64,000 nucleotides of DNA, from NCBI GenBank assembly GCA_027214345.1, contig JAPWHR010000010.1:124001-188000 (forward strand). The letters run 5' to 3'. The position numbers and the translations under genes were made by a program. Source of the DNA: Comamonadaceae bacterium G21597-S1 (GTDB taxonomy: Bacteria > Pseudomonadota > Gammaproteobacteria > Burkholderiales > Burkholderiaceae_C). This document shows, piece after piece, positions 1 to 8,335 of this stretch (positions are counted from its first letter, which is position 1; every line of letters begins with the position of its first letter). Below the pieces are notes generated by a model. It made no database searches. It saw nothing but the letters and a program-made list of their open reading frames with translations, and had not been told where the DNA came from.

Positions 1-1054
1 CGAGTGACGCCGAGCCAGCCGCGACAGCCCAAGGGTGGCCGTGGGCCGGCCAGTTGCGTGGCAGCGCATCGGTGGGGTCGGCGGCCGCGCCGACGTGGGC
101 GACGCCGGACGGGGCCCAGTCCTGGCCGTGCCGCAGCAGTCGCCGCGCGACTTGCAGGGTTGCGCGAATGCCGGCGCGCGACAAGCGCGAGCGCGGGCCG
201 TCGTCGCGCGAGAGTTGGGGTGCGAACAGGCCGACCGGCAGGCCCGAGGCACCGGCGGCGGGTGCGGCCTGCGCGTCGAGCACGGTGACCTGCCAGCCGC
301 GCAAGCTCAGCGCGGCCGCGACGGCCGCACCCGCCAGTCCGGCACCCACCACCACGCAATGCGAAACCGGGCGCGCCGCCTGCGGCCAGCGTGCGCGCGT
401 GGTCTTGATCTGCCACGCCGGTTCGTGGACGAAACAGCGGACACCCGGCGTGGCGGCATCGGAGGCCGCAGATCCTTGGGCCACCCATCCCGTGGCTGAC
501 AGGTCGGCCGGGCTCAAGCCGGCTGCCGGCAACACGGACAGCCGGCTGCCGCGCCGGCATACGCGCGCCAGGGCCTTCACCGTCCAGCCGTCCCAGCCAT
601 CGCCCTCGAAGCCCGATGTTTTGGTCGGCGCAGCCCCGGATGCCGGGCCCGCCACCACGCTATCGGCATGAAAACACTGTTGTCGCAGCAAGGCCTGCGT
701 CTCGCCGATGCACAAGGTCAGTTGCAGCCGTCCGCCGTGCAGTACGAACCGGTGGAATCCCGGCAGCAGCCCGGCCCATGACGATGCGAGTTCATCGGAC
801 AGCGGCGCGGCGGTCGCATCGGCCGCAAGCACGGATTGCACATGGGCCCATTCCGGCGCATCGCGGGCAAAGACCACCAGATGCAGCATGTGGCATGCCT
901 GCGGATCGTGTCGCCACACCCGCCATAACGGCAGCAGCCGTTCCCCGTGCCCGAAATCGGTGTCGAGCACGCGCCATGCCCGGTGGCCTCGCCAGGCCTG
1001 CGGCAGATCCAGGGCCCGCAACCACGCCGGATCGGGCGGCGACGCACAGGCCAT
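1..1054 (-). CDS. mnmC: MnmC-like tRNA modification protein (partial, degenerate methyltransferase part)
   Basis: The 3' end lies outside the window; about 351 codons are visible from the ATG at 1054. MnmC normally joins a SAM methyltransferase to an FAD oxidoreductase and finishes mnm5s2U in the tRNA wobble position. The second half here is recognisable as the oxidoreductase: a GAGLAGAAVA dinucleotide fold after CVVV, then GASGLPVGLFAPQLS. The first half begins directly at WRVLDTDFGHGERLLPLW, so it lacks the usual first 50 or so residues. Where the family has its catalytic DGFxPxxNPxxW segment, this protein reads ADSVVAGPASGAAPTKTSG. Either only the oxidase half works, or this is a divergent paralogue. 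yggX lies just upstream on the same strand. Confidence 0.75.
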   Translation of the reverse strand, partial: MACASPPDPAWLRALDLPQAWRGHRAWRVLDTDFGHGERLLPLWRVWRHDPQACHMLHLVVFARDAPEWAHVQSVLAADATAAPLSDELASSWAGLLPGFHRFVLHGGRLQLTLCIGETQALLRQQCFHADSVVAGPASGAAPTKTSGFEGDGWDGWTVKALARVCRRGSRLSVLPAAGLSPADLSATGWVAQGSAASDAATPGVRCFVHEPAWQIKTTRARWPQAARPVSHCVVVGAGLAGAAVAAALSLRGWQVTVLDAQAAPAAGASGLPVGLFAPQLSRDDGPRSRLSRAGIRATLQVARRLLRHGQDWAPSGVAHVGAAADPTDALPRNWPAHGHPWAVAAGSASL

Positions 1055-1075
1055 GCCCTGGTCCTGCGGACGGAC

Positions 1076-1348
1076 TCAGTTGGCGGGGGGGACGTATCCC
1101 TGGGCGGCGTCGGCGCCGTCGCCGAAGAAATGGGCTTCCATCTGGCGCGCCAGGTATTGGCGGGCACGGGCATCGGCCAGGTTCAGGCGGTTCTCGTTGA
1201 CCAGCATGGTCTGGTGCTTGAGCCAGGCCGCCCAGGCTTCCTTGCTCACATTGGCCCACAGGCGTTTGCCCAGCTCGCCCGGATACGGGGGAAAGTCCAG
1301 CCCTTCCGCCTCCTTGCCCAGCTTGATACATTGAACCATTCGTGCCAT
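1076..1348 (-). CDS. yggX: Probable Fe(2+)-trafficking / oxidative damage protection protein YggX
   Basis: A 90-residue cytosolic protein, full length for the YggX family, which protects iron-sulfur clusters and takes part in iron traffic. The family start [10 protein letters not shown] with the conserved Cys7, the [19 protein letters not shown] stretch and a C-terminal [20 protein letters not shown] helix are all present. The ATG at 1348 is preferred over one seven codons upstream because a GGGAG Shine-Dalgarno sits just before it and the family begins there. The mnmC-like gene follows 21 bp downstream on the same strand, so the two may be cotranscribed. Confidence 0.92.
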   Translation of the reverse strand: MARMVQCIKLGKEAEGLDFPPYPGELGKRLWANVSKEAWAAWLKHQTMLVNENRLNLADARARQYLARQMEAHFFGDGADAAQGYVPPAN

Positions 1349-1459
1349 GGAATACTCCCTCTTTCGCAATGTTCACCAAAGCGTGAAATTGTCGCCGCTT
1401 TTGCAAGGCCCCGAAATGGTGGCGGTTGCGCGCGGCGCATCCTTGTTCATGGAGAAGAA

Positions 1460-1969
1460 ATGCTGGGTTTCCTGAGTGTGCGTCAGACGCTGGTCTTGGT
1501 ATGTGTGGGTACGGTGGGGTTGCTGGCCTATGGCCTGTACCTGCAGCACGTGGTGGGGCTTGAGCCCTGTCCGATGTGCATCGTGCAGCGGTATGCGATG
1601 GTGCTCGTGGCCCTGCTGGCCGGCCTCACGGCCCTGGGCAAGGGGCGCGGCGTGCACCTGGCCGGTGTCGTGCTGATGTTGCTCGCGGCCGGTTTCGGCG
1701 CCTTCGTCGCGGCGCGCCAAAGCTGGTTGCAGTGGTATCCGCCCGAGGTGACGTCGTGCGGGCGCGACTTCTACGGCATGATCGAGACCTTCCCGCTGCA
1801 GCGGGCGATCCCGATGATCTTCAAGGGCAGCGGCGACTGCGCCGCGATCGACTGGACCTTCCTCGGCGGCTCCATCGCCAACTGGTCGTTCCTGTGTTTT
1901 GTCGCGATTGCGCTGGTGGCGGTGATGCTGATCGCGCGCCTGCTGACGCGCCGTTTCGCTCCCGCCTGA
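1460..1969 (+). CDS. dsbB: Disulfide bond formation protein B
   Basis: A 169-residue inner-membrane quinone reductase that reoxidises DsbA in the periplasm. Four membrane helices are visible. The first redox pair is CPMC at Cys37-Cys40 and the second is Cys100 (VTSCGRDFYG) with Cys127 (GSGDC), as in the E. coli enzyme. The ATG at 1460 has a GGAG five bases upstream; the frame stays open further upstream but without family similarity. The gene is divergent from yggX and about 110 bp from it. Confidence 0.93.
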   Translation: MLGFLSVRQTLVLVCVGTVGLLAYGLYLQHVVGLEPCPMCIVQRYAMVLVALLAGLTALGKGRGVHLAGVVLMLLAAGFGAFVAARQSWLQWYPPEVTSCGRDFYGMIETFPLQRAIPMIFKGSGDCAAIDWTFLGGSIANWSFLCFVAIALVAVMLIARLLTRRFAPA

Positions 1970-2193
1970 GCTCCTGGCGCCGTCGACACGTCCGGCCGGC
2001 CGCGCCGCAACCGTCTTCGCACGCCGCTCCCCAACCGCGACTCGTCCACCCGTCCACACCGGTGTGTGCCGGTGCGCCCACCGTCATCACGACGGTGGAA
2101 GCGCGTTGACCGCCCGCACCGGCCACCGTAGTATCTTTTGGCCGGAACACAGCAGCGGTGCATGGCGACAAGCCTTTTTGAAAGGGCGGCAAC
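1970..2193. other. Intergenic region without a recognised gene
   Basis: Low-complexity, GC-rich spacer between dsbB and the exporter-RTX fusion gene. No terminator, promoter or small gene stands out. The only useful signal is AAGGG about eight bases before the ATG at 2194. Confidence 0.4.
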
Positions 2194-3381
2194 ATGGGAG
2201 GGGCGGCAGCGACGGTGGACGAGGCGTCGGCCATGGCCGGCGCCGGTGCGCGGGCGCAGCCAGCCGCCGACACGTTTGCCAGCCTGTCGACCCCGGTCGG
2301 AACGGGCTCGCAGGGCGATGCGGCCTGGCTGGCCTTGTGTGCCATCGCCCGATGGCACCAGGTGGCGGCGGACCCGACGAGCCTGGCCCACCAGCTGGGC
2401 CTGGCACCCAGCGAACCGGTGCGTGTGCCGGACCTGTTGCGTGCGGCGGCGCTACTCGGCCTCAAGGCCCGGTTGGTTCGGACCCGTGCCGATCGCCTGT
2501 CGCAGACACCGTTGCCAGCCCTGGCCGTGATGGGTTCCGCGGAGGAATCCAGGCGGCGTGATGCCGGTGCCGACATCTGCGTGCTGGCCCAGTGCGATGG
2601 CAGCCGGGTCCTGCTGAGTGCTCCGCGCGCCACCGCGCCCGATGCGGCAACGGCCGCAAACCGCGACGGCGGCGGGCAAGCCGCCGGCCCGCGCATCGAG
2701 CCGCTGGAGGTGTTCGCGTCGCGATGGAGCGGGCAGCTGATCCTGGTGACCAGTCGCGCCAGCGTGGCCGGGGCGCTGGCGCGGTTCGATTTCTCATGGT
2801 TCGTGCCCGCCCTGGTCCGGTACCGCCGGCTGCTCGGCGAGGTGTTGCTGGTGTCGTTCATGCTGCAGCTGTTCGCACTGGTGAGCCCGCTGTTCTTTCA
2901 GGTGGTGATGGACAAGGTGCTGGTGCACAAGGCCATGACCACGCTCGACGTGCTGGTGGCCGGGCTGCTGGTCGTCGTCGTGTTCGAGAGCGTGCTCGGT
3001 GCGGTGCGCAACTATGTGCTGGCGCGCGGCCATGGTTCGGACACCATCCACGAGAACGACAGCACGCCGGGCAATACCGATGTCGCCGCGTTCGTCGGCG
3101 ACATCGACGCCGACCAGTTGTGGTTTCGCCGGCTCGGCAGTTCATTGGAGGTCAGTGTCATCGGCACCGCGGACCGGTTCATGGTCAACGGCTGGTACAA
3201 CGGCAGCGCCAGCCGCGTGGAGGAGTTCCGCACCGGCGACGGCCGCATCTTGCTCGACGGCCAGGTGCAGGCGCTGGTCGATGCCATGGCATCGTTTGCG
3301 CCACCGCCGATGGGGCAACTGGTGTTGTCCGATACCCTGGCCGCTCCACTGGCACCGGTGATCGCCGCGAACTGGCACTAG
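2194..3381 (+). CDS. In-frame fusion: type I secretion ABC exporter N-terminus joined to RTX-protein C-terminus
   Basis: 395 codons made of two unrelated halves. Residues about 35-275 match the front of HlyB-type exporters: a C39-like peptidase domain without catalytic Cys, then WSGQLILVTSRASVAG, FDFSWFVPALVRYRRLLGE and the first transmembrane helices up to RNYVLA. At that point a HlyB would continue into the rest of the membrane domain and the ATPase. Instead the frame passes into RGHGSDTIHENDSTPGNTD and VNGWYNGSASRVEEF, ending in PVIAANWH. That tail is typical of the haemolysin-type calcium-binding-related C-terminus of very large RTX proteins. No Walker motifs remain, so it cannot be an active exporter. 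A large deletion between an exporter gene and a downstream RTX gene best explains it. A product may still be made because the frame is intact. Confidence 0.8.
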   Translation: MGGAAATVDEASAMAGAGARAQPAADTFASLSTPVGTGSQGDAAWLALCAIARWHQVAADPTSLAHQLGLAPSEPVRVPDLLRAAALLGLKARLVRTRADRLSQTPLPALAVMGSAEESRRRDAGADICVLAQCDGSRVLLSAPRATAPDAATAANRDGGGQAAGPRIEPLEVFASRWSGQLILVTSRASVAGALARFDFSWFVPALVRYRRLLGEVLLVSFMLQLFALVSPLFFQVVMDKVLVHKAMTTLDVLVAGLLVVVVFESVLGAVRNYVLARGHGSDTIHENDSTPGNTDVAAFVGDIDADQLWFRRLGSSLEVSVIGTADRFMVNGWYNGSASRVEEFRTGDGRILLDGQVQALVDAMASFAPPPMGQLVLSDTLAAPLAPVIAANWH

Positions 3382-3453
3382 CGAACGCCCTCGGCGGCCG
3401 TGGCGCAGTGGGTCGTGCCGCGACCGGCATCGGGCCGGCGTGCCGCGCGTCCT

Positions 3454-3482
3454 GTGCCGGCGTCGGCGCCAGGCGCCGGCAC
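3454..3482. terminator. GC-rich stem-loop between the fusion gene and the dehydratase gene
   Basis: A 9-bp perfect stem (GTGCCGGCG at 3454-3462 with CGCCGGCAC at 3474-3482) follows the stop at 3381. There is no U-tract, so it may be a weak terminator or an mRNA end-protecting hairpin. Confidence 0.35.
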
Positions 3483-3536
3483 CCCGCGACGTCCGGTCTA
3501 CACTCGCGCGACCACAACAAGCAAGTTATGCGAGAC

Positions 3537-4658
3537 ATGACCCATCACATCGACCAACTGGAATGCTGGGTGCTGCGCGCCCCGATCGACGAACCCGTTG
3601 CCAATGCCTTCGGCGCCATGACGAACCGCCCGGCGGTGTTTCTCAGGATCACCGCCGACGACGGTGCCTTCGGCTGGGGCGAGGTCTTCAGCAACTTCCC
3701 GCAGGTGGGCGCCGAGCACCGCGCCCGACTGGCGCGCAGCATCTTCGGACCCTTGCTCAAGGGCTTCCCGTCGGAGGATCCGGACGCCGTGCGCGCCATG
3801 CTGGACCAACGCACGCGCCAGATGGCGATCCAGTGTGGCGAACCGGGTCCCTTTGCGCAGATCACCGGCGCGGTGGACCAGGCCTTGTGGGACATGTCCG
3901 CTCGCCGTGCCGGCCTGCCGTTGTGGAAACACCTGGGTGGCTCCAGCGGCAAGGTTCGCGTGTATGCGAGCGGCATCGGTCCGGACAAGGTGGTCGAGGT
4001 CATGCAGGCCAAACACGCAGCCGGTTATCGCGCCTTCAAGCTCAAGGTCGGATTCACGCCGGAGCGCGACCTGGCCAACCTGCGGGCGGCGCGTGCGGCG
4101 ATGGGTCCCGAAGCCGTCATCATGTGCGATGCGAACCAGGGCTGGCAGCCGGCGGACGCGGTCGATCGCATTGCTGCGCTGGCACCGTTCCATCCGTTCT
4201 GGATCGAGGAGCCGATCGGTGCGGACCAGCCTCACGATGCGTGGTCGGCTTTGGCCAAAGCCAGTGCCGTTGCGCTGGCGGCGGGCGAGAACCTGCGCGG
4301 AGAACAGGCCTTCACGCAGGCATTGCAAGCCGGTTACCTGGGTTTTGTCCAGCCCGACGTCGGCAAATGGGGCGGCATCGGCGGCGGACTGGCCGTGGCG
4401 CGGCAGGCCCTTGACGCGGGCGTCGCTTATTGCCCGCACTGGCTGGCCGGTGGCGTCGGGCTGGCGGCATCCATGCATGCGCTGGCGGCCAGCGGCCATG
4501 CGGGCGGCTGGGCCGAGGTCGATGCCAATCCGAACCCGCTGCGCGAGCAGGTGTTTGCACTGGAGATTCGCGATGGCTGGGCGATGCTGCCGGACACACC
4601 GGGCCTGGGCGTCGAGCCCGACCTGCGGGCACTGGCGGATTTCGTCGTGGCCTGCTGA
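3537..4658 (+). CDS. Mandelate racemase / muconate lactonizing enzyme family protein (acid-sugar dehydratase-like)
   Basis: A 373-residue enolase-superfamily enzyme; members abstract the alpha-proton of a carboxylate and many dehydrate sugar acids. The set of catalytic residues is complete. It has Lys168-x-Lys170 (FKLKVG), metal ligands Asp198 (CDANQGW), Glu224 (WIEEP) and Glu251 (AGEN), and an Asp274/His301 dyad (QPDVGKWGG, PHWLAGG). The spacing follows mandelate racemase rather than muconate cycloisomerase. The ATG at 3537 is chosen; an in-frame ATG at 3528 is equally possible. The gene converges on the LysR gene, next to sugar-type ABC importer genes, which suits a sugar-acid dehydratase. 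The substrate cannot be read from sequence. Confidence 0.82.
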   Translation: MTHHIDQLECWVLRAPIDEPVANAFGAMTNRPAVFLRITADDGAFGWGEVFSNFPQVGAEHRARLARSIFGPLLKGFPSEDPDAVRAMLDQRTRQMAIQCGEPGPFAQITGAVDQALWDMSARRAGLPLWKHLGGSSGKVRVYASGIGPDKVVEVMQAKHAAGYRAFKLKVGFTPERDLANLRAARAAMGPEAVIMCDANQGWQPADAVDRIAALAPFHPFWIEEPIGADQPHDAWSALAKASAVALAAGENLRGEQAFTQALQAGYLGFVQPDVGKWGGIGGGLAVARQALDAGVAYCPHWLAGGVGLAASMHALAASGHAGGWAEVDANPNPLREQVFALEIRDGWAMLPDTPGLGVEPDLRALADFVVAC

Positions 4659-4662
4659 ACGC

Positions 4663-5607
4663 TCAGGCCTGCGCGACCTGACGCAGGGCCGCCGCCATCA
4701 GGTTGGCAGCGGGCGAGAGCACGCCGTCGCGCCGGGTGACGATGCCGTAGGACTCGGTCCTGGCGCGGATGTCCAGCGGCAGGCGGCGTCCCAGACCGTG
4801 GCGTACGCACAGCTCCATGTTTTCGGCGGTCAGCAAGGCCACAGGGTGGTAGGGCTCCTGCAGCAACAGCATGGTGACGAAGATCGACGAGGTCTCGGTC
4901 GTGTATTCGGGTAGCGGCAGGCCCGCCTCCCGGAATTCCCGCTCCAGCAGGGTTCGCAGGGGCATCAGGCTGGGATACAGGATCCAGTTGAGTCCGGCCA
5001 ACTGGGCCAGGCTGACATTTTCGACATGCGCCAGCGGGTGCCGCGGGCCGACGGCCACGGCGACCTGTTCGTCGCGCAACATTTCATAGATATAACGCTC
5101 GGGCTGTGGCGCCACGGTGGTGCGGCAGATGGCCAGGTCCAGCCGGCCCTCGTCGAGCGCGGCGAGCAGTCCAGCGCTGGTGTCTTCGCGCAGGTTGACC
5201 GACAGCGCCGGCTGGGACTCGCGCAGCAGCGTCAATGCCGGCACCACCACGGCCGGCAATGCACCGCCGATGGCACCGACACGCAGCCGTCCGCCCTTGC
5301 CGGTCAGGACACCGGTGAACTCCTCGCGCAGGTGTGTGAGATCCGACTGCAGCAGCCGCGCGTAGCGCAATACGCAGCGCCCCAGGTCGTTGGCCTGCAC
5401 ACCGCGCTTGGAGCGCTCGAACAGCCGGGCACCGAACGTCGTCTCGATCTCGTGGAGCATCTTGGTCGCACCCGGCTGGGTCATGGCCAGCTGTTCGGCC
5501 ACCTGGTGCAAGGAGCCGACCTCGTCCAACGCGACCAGAAAAACCAGCTGCTTGAATCGCAGGCGTGCACTGATGGATGACAGGCTGGGGGTCTTATCAA
5601 TAATCAT
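4663..5607 (-). CDS. LysR-family transcriptional regulator
   Basis: 314 residues with an N-terminal winged helix-turn-helix (about residues 17-78: LVALDEVGSLHQVAEQLAMT, QPGATKMLHEIE) and a C-terminal two-lobed effector domain. It resembles GbpR/CbbR-like regulators of sugar and acid catabolism. It is divergent from the Bug receptor and ABC importer genes starting at 5740 and convergent with the dehydratase gene, so it probably controls both. Its start codon overlaps a repeated 9-mer (see the regulatory site at 5594), consistent with autoregulation. Confidence 0.85.
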   Translation of the reverse strand: MIIDKTPSLSSISARLRFKQLVFLVALDEVGSLHQVAEQLAMTQPGATKMLHEIETTFGARLFERSKRGVQANDLGRCVLRYARLLQSDLTHLREEFTGVLTGKGGRLRVGAIGGALPAVVVPALTLLRESQPALSVNLREDTSAGLLAALDEGRLDLAICRTTVAPQPERYIYEMLRDEQVAVAVGPRHPLAHVENVSLAQLAGLNWILYPSLMPLRTLLEREFREAGLPLPEYTTETSSIFVTMLLLQEPYHPVALLTAENMELCVRHGLGRRLPLDIRARTESYGIVTRRDGVLSPAANLMAAALRQVAQA

Positions 5608-5619
5608 TGGTTATCAATA
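5594..5619. promoter_or_regulatory. Direct repeat TTATCAATA x2, candidate regulator site
   Basis: Two identical 9-mers, TTATCAATA at 5594-5602 and 5611-5619, are spaced 17 bp start to start across the first codons and leader of the LysR gene. The AT-rich patch contrasts with the surrounding GC-rich DNA. Position and symmetry suggest a binding site for the divergently encoded LysR protein. Confidence 0.4.
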
Positions 5620-5739
5620 GATGGCGATATTTCATTATGCACGGCTGTCGCATGTCTTCAATAATTCGGCAAATGCAGAGAGAAACGTCTGCTCATCCTC
5701 CTCCTGGAGTCCATCGATTGCTTAGATACAGGATATGCC

Positions 5740-6768
5740 ATGAAGTTATCACGTAAGGGTTTACCCGGTCACACTCGGACCGTATCGCTGCCTCGCCGGC
5801 GTGCCCTGGCATGGGTCGGATCCGCGCTGGCCGCGACCGCCTTGATGGTATTGCCCACCGCGGCAATCGCGGCGTATCCGGACAAGCCCATCCGCCTCGT
5901 GGTGCCGTTCCCGCCGGGCGGCGCGGTCGATTTCTATGCCCGCGTCGTGCAGCCGGCCCTGGGCGAGGTGCTGGGCCAGCCGGTCATCATCGAGAACAAG
6001 GCCGGCGCCAGCGGCATGGTCGGCGCCGCGCTGGTGGCGCAGGCGCCACCCGATGGCTACACGCTGCTGCTGGGCAACATCGCGTCGCTGGCAATCAACG
6101 TGGGTATCTACGCCAAGATGCCGTACGACCCGCGCAAGGACCTGACCCACATCGTGCGCACCGTCGACGTCAACTACGTCATGGTGGTGCATCCGTCGGT
6201 ACCGGCCAAGACCGTGCCCGAGTTCATCGCGTATGCGAAAGCCAACGCCGGAAAGGTCGCCTACGGCACGGCCGGCAACGGCAGCCTGCCGCACCTGGGC
6301 ACCGAGTCGTTCAAGGCCATGACCGGCACCGAGATGACGCACGTGCCGTACAAGGGCGGCGGCCCCTTGGTGACCGACCTGCTCGGCGGCCAGATCCAGG
6401 TCGCGATCGCGGACCAGGCCAACCTGATGCCGCATGTGCAGTCGGGCAAGCTGCGTGCGCTGGCCGTGGCCACCGCCAAACGCTCGCCCAATGCCCCCGA
6501 CCTGCCCACCATCGCCGAAAGCCTGCCGGGCTTCGAGGCCACGGCGTGGCAAGGGCTGGCGGCGCCGGCCGGTCTTGCGCCGGATGTCACGAAAAAGATC
6601 AACGAGGCCTTCAACAAGGTCATGGCGATGCCGGCCGTGCGCGACAAGCTGATGGCAGCCGGACTGGCTCCCGTGGGCGGAACGCCGGATCAGTTCAGCC
6701 GTTTCATCGACAGCGAAATCAACAAGTGGACCAAGATTGCCAAGGACGTGGGAGCCACCGCGGACTGA
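5740..6768 (+). CDS. Bug/TctC-family tripartite tricarboxylate periplasmic receptor
   Basis: 342 residues: a long basic N-region, a signal peptide ending near AIAA, then the Bug fold starting at YPDKPIRLVVPFPPGGAVD. The hallmark PPDGYTLLLGN and HVPYKGGGPLVTDLLGGQIQ segments are present. Bug proteins capture carboxylates in the periplasm, usually for a TctAB permease. No such permease is in the window, so this is an orphan receptor. An AGGA lies six bases before the ATG. The ABC receptor gene follows 64 bp downstream on the same strand, so it may belong to that transcript. Confidence 0.9.
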   Translation: MKLSRKGLPGHTRTVSLPRRRALAWVGSALAATALMVLPTAAIAAYPDKPIRLVVPFPPGGAVDFYARVVQPALGEVLGQPVIIENKAGASGMVGAALVAQAPPDGYTLLLGNIASLAINVGIYAKMPYDPRKDLTHIVRTVDVNYVMVVHPSVPAKTVPEFIAYAKANAGKVAYGTAGNGSLPHLGTESFKAMTGTEMTHVPYKGGGPLVTDLLGGQIQVAIADQANLMPHVQSGKLRALAVATAKRSPNAPDLPTIAESLPGFEATAWQGLAAPAGLAPDVTKKINEAFNKVMAMPAVRDKLMAAGLAPVGGTPDQFSRFIDSEINKWTKIAKDVGATAD

Positions 6769-6832
6769 GGGCATGGATCCGGGGCGGTGCGCCAACCCGG
6801 TGGACGGACGACATCACAGCAAAGGAGACAAC

Positions 6833-8281
6833 ATGCGACTTCCCTTCATCCTGCGTGGCATCGTTGCGTTGGCATTGACCGCGGCGAGCACGATGGTGTC
6901 GGCGCAGCAAACCGCCGATGCAGCGCAGATCGCCGTCGAGGCGGCGCGCAAATACAGCGGCCAGACTTTGAACATGACCTGGCCCGGTGGTGTCGGTGCG
7001 CTCGACCCGAAACTGCACACGGTGCCACTGTTCGAGAAGCTGACCGGCGTCAAGGTCAACGTCATCGAGGCGCCGCCCCCCGAGATGTTTCCCAAGATCA
7101 TGGTCGAGCACCGCGCCAAGACGGGTGCCTACGACGTGGTCAGCATGATTCCGAGCTGGCTGGCCGACCTGGCCAGCGCAGGTGCCATCGAACCCCTCGA
7201 TGGTTTCGTGAAGAAATACAAGTTCGGTGCCGAACTGGCCCTGATCGAGCCGGCCTACCGCGACAGCCAGATGAAATGGGACGGCAAGATCTTCGGCATT
7301 CCCGACGACGGCGATGTGCTGATCCTGTACTACCGCAAGGACTTGTTCGGCGATCCGGCCAATCGCAGCGCGTTCAAGGCCAAGTATGGTTACGAACTGG
7401 CACCGCCCACGACCTGGCAGCAGTTCTCGGAGATCGGCAACTTCTTCACCGACAAATACGCGCCCAAGCTGTACGGCGCCGGCATGATCCGCCGCGCCAG
7501 CCTGCTGCACTATTTCTTCCAGGAGCGGTTTCGCAACGAAGGTGGGCGTTTCTTCGACCCGGTGTCGATGAAGTCCACCGTCAACAGCGACATCGGCGTC
7601 AAGGTGCTGGCCGGCATGGTGGCCGACCAGAAGTTCATGCCGCCCGGTTCGCAGGACTGGGGTGTGCCCGAGTCGCTCAATGGCTGGTTGTCGGGCAACC
7701 TGGCCATGACCTTGTGGTGGCCGCCGGTCGGGCGCTGGTCCGAAGGCCTGCAGGCCGGTGAAAAGGCCATGGCCTTCGTGCCGCGCTCGCAGATCGCCGG
7801 CAAGGTGGGTTATGCCTTGCCACCGGGCGGACGTCCGGAGCTGGCCCTGGGCTGGTCGCTGGCCGTGGCCAGTTCGAGCAAGAAGAAGGAACTGGCCTAT
7901 CTGTTCATCCAGTTTGCCAACAGCGAGCAGGTCAGCATCGACCGGGTGCAGTTGCCGTATTCGCTGCGCGATCCGTTCCGCTCGTCGCACTTCAGCAGTC
8001 CGCAATACCGTGCCTTGTGGCCAACCGCGGGCGAATACCTCGACCTGCTCAAGAGCGCCGCCCAGACGGCCCTGCCGGACCTGTCCATCCGCAATACCTT
8101 CCAGTACGAGGAGTCCCTGACCCGCGCGTTGCAGCGTGCCTCGTCCGGCGTCAGTCCCAAGGTGTGCCTGGACGACCTGGCCAAGGAGTGGGACGCCATC
8201 ACGCAGCGCACCGGTGTCGACAAGCAGCGCGAAGCCTACAAGATCTGGGCGTCGAGTCCGAACGCCTATCCGAAGAAGTGA
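6833..8281 (+). CDS. ABC transporter sugar-type substrate-binding protein (family 1)
   Basis: 482 residues with a signal peptide (cleavage after TMVSAQ or nearby) and a MalE-like fold: LNMTWPGGVGALDPKLHTVPL near the start, FGIPDDGDVLILYYRKDLFG in the middle and a NAYPKK tail. It delivers substrate to the two permeases encoded next. The ATG at 6833 has a strong AAAGGAG six to eight bases upstream. It is the first gene of a binding protein-permease-permease-ATPase operon; the lactonase-like and SDR genes downstream suggest a sugar, lactone or sugar-acid substrate. Confidence 0.9.
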   Translation: MRLPFILRGIVALALTAASTMVSAQQTADAAQIAVEAARKYSGQTLNMTWPGGVGALDPKLHTVPLFEKLTGVKVNVIEAPPPEMFPKIMVEHRAKTGAYDVVSMIPSWLADLASAGAIEPLDGFVKKYKFGAELALIEPAYRDSQMKWDGKIFGIPDDGDVLILYYRKDLFGDPANRSAFKAKYGYELAPPTTWQQFSEIGNFFTDKYAPKLYGAGMIRRASLLHYFFQERFRNEGGRFFDPVSMKSTVNSDIGVKVLAGMVADQKFMPPGSQDWGVPESLNGWLSGNLAMTLWWPPVGRWSEGLQAGEKAMAFVPRSQIAGKVGYALPPGGRPELALGWSLAVASSSKKKELAYLFIQFANSEQVSIDRVQLPYSLRDPFRSSHFSSPQYRALWPTAGEYLDLLKSAAQTALPDLSIRNTFQYEESLTRALQRASSGVSPKVCLDDLAKEWDAITQRTGVDKQREAYKIWASSPNAYPKK

Positions 8282-8287
8282 GCTCGC

Positions 8288-8309
8288 GCTCCCACCTTCG
8301 GGTGGGAGC
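8288..8309 (+). promoter_or_regulatory. Intercistronic 9-bp stem with TTCG loop
   Basis: GCTCCCACC (8288-8296), loop TTCG, then GGTGGGAGC (8301-8309) form a perfect, very stable cUUCGg hairpin between the binding-protein and first permease genes. There is no U-tract. Such hairpins commonly protect the upstream mRNA so that the receptor is made in excess over the permeases, as between malE and malF. Confidence 0.6.
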
Positions 8310-8335
8310 CCGCGTTCTCCGACTCTGCCCTCCCG

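Noticed and set aside
1-671. Forward frames at the left edge
   Set aside because: They are shadows of the minus-strand mnmC-like gene, which shows clear FAD-domain motifs.
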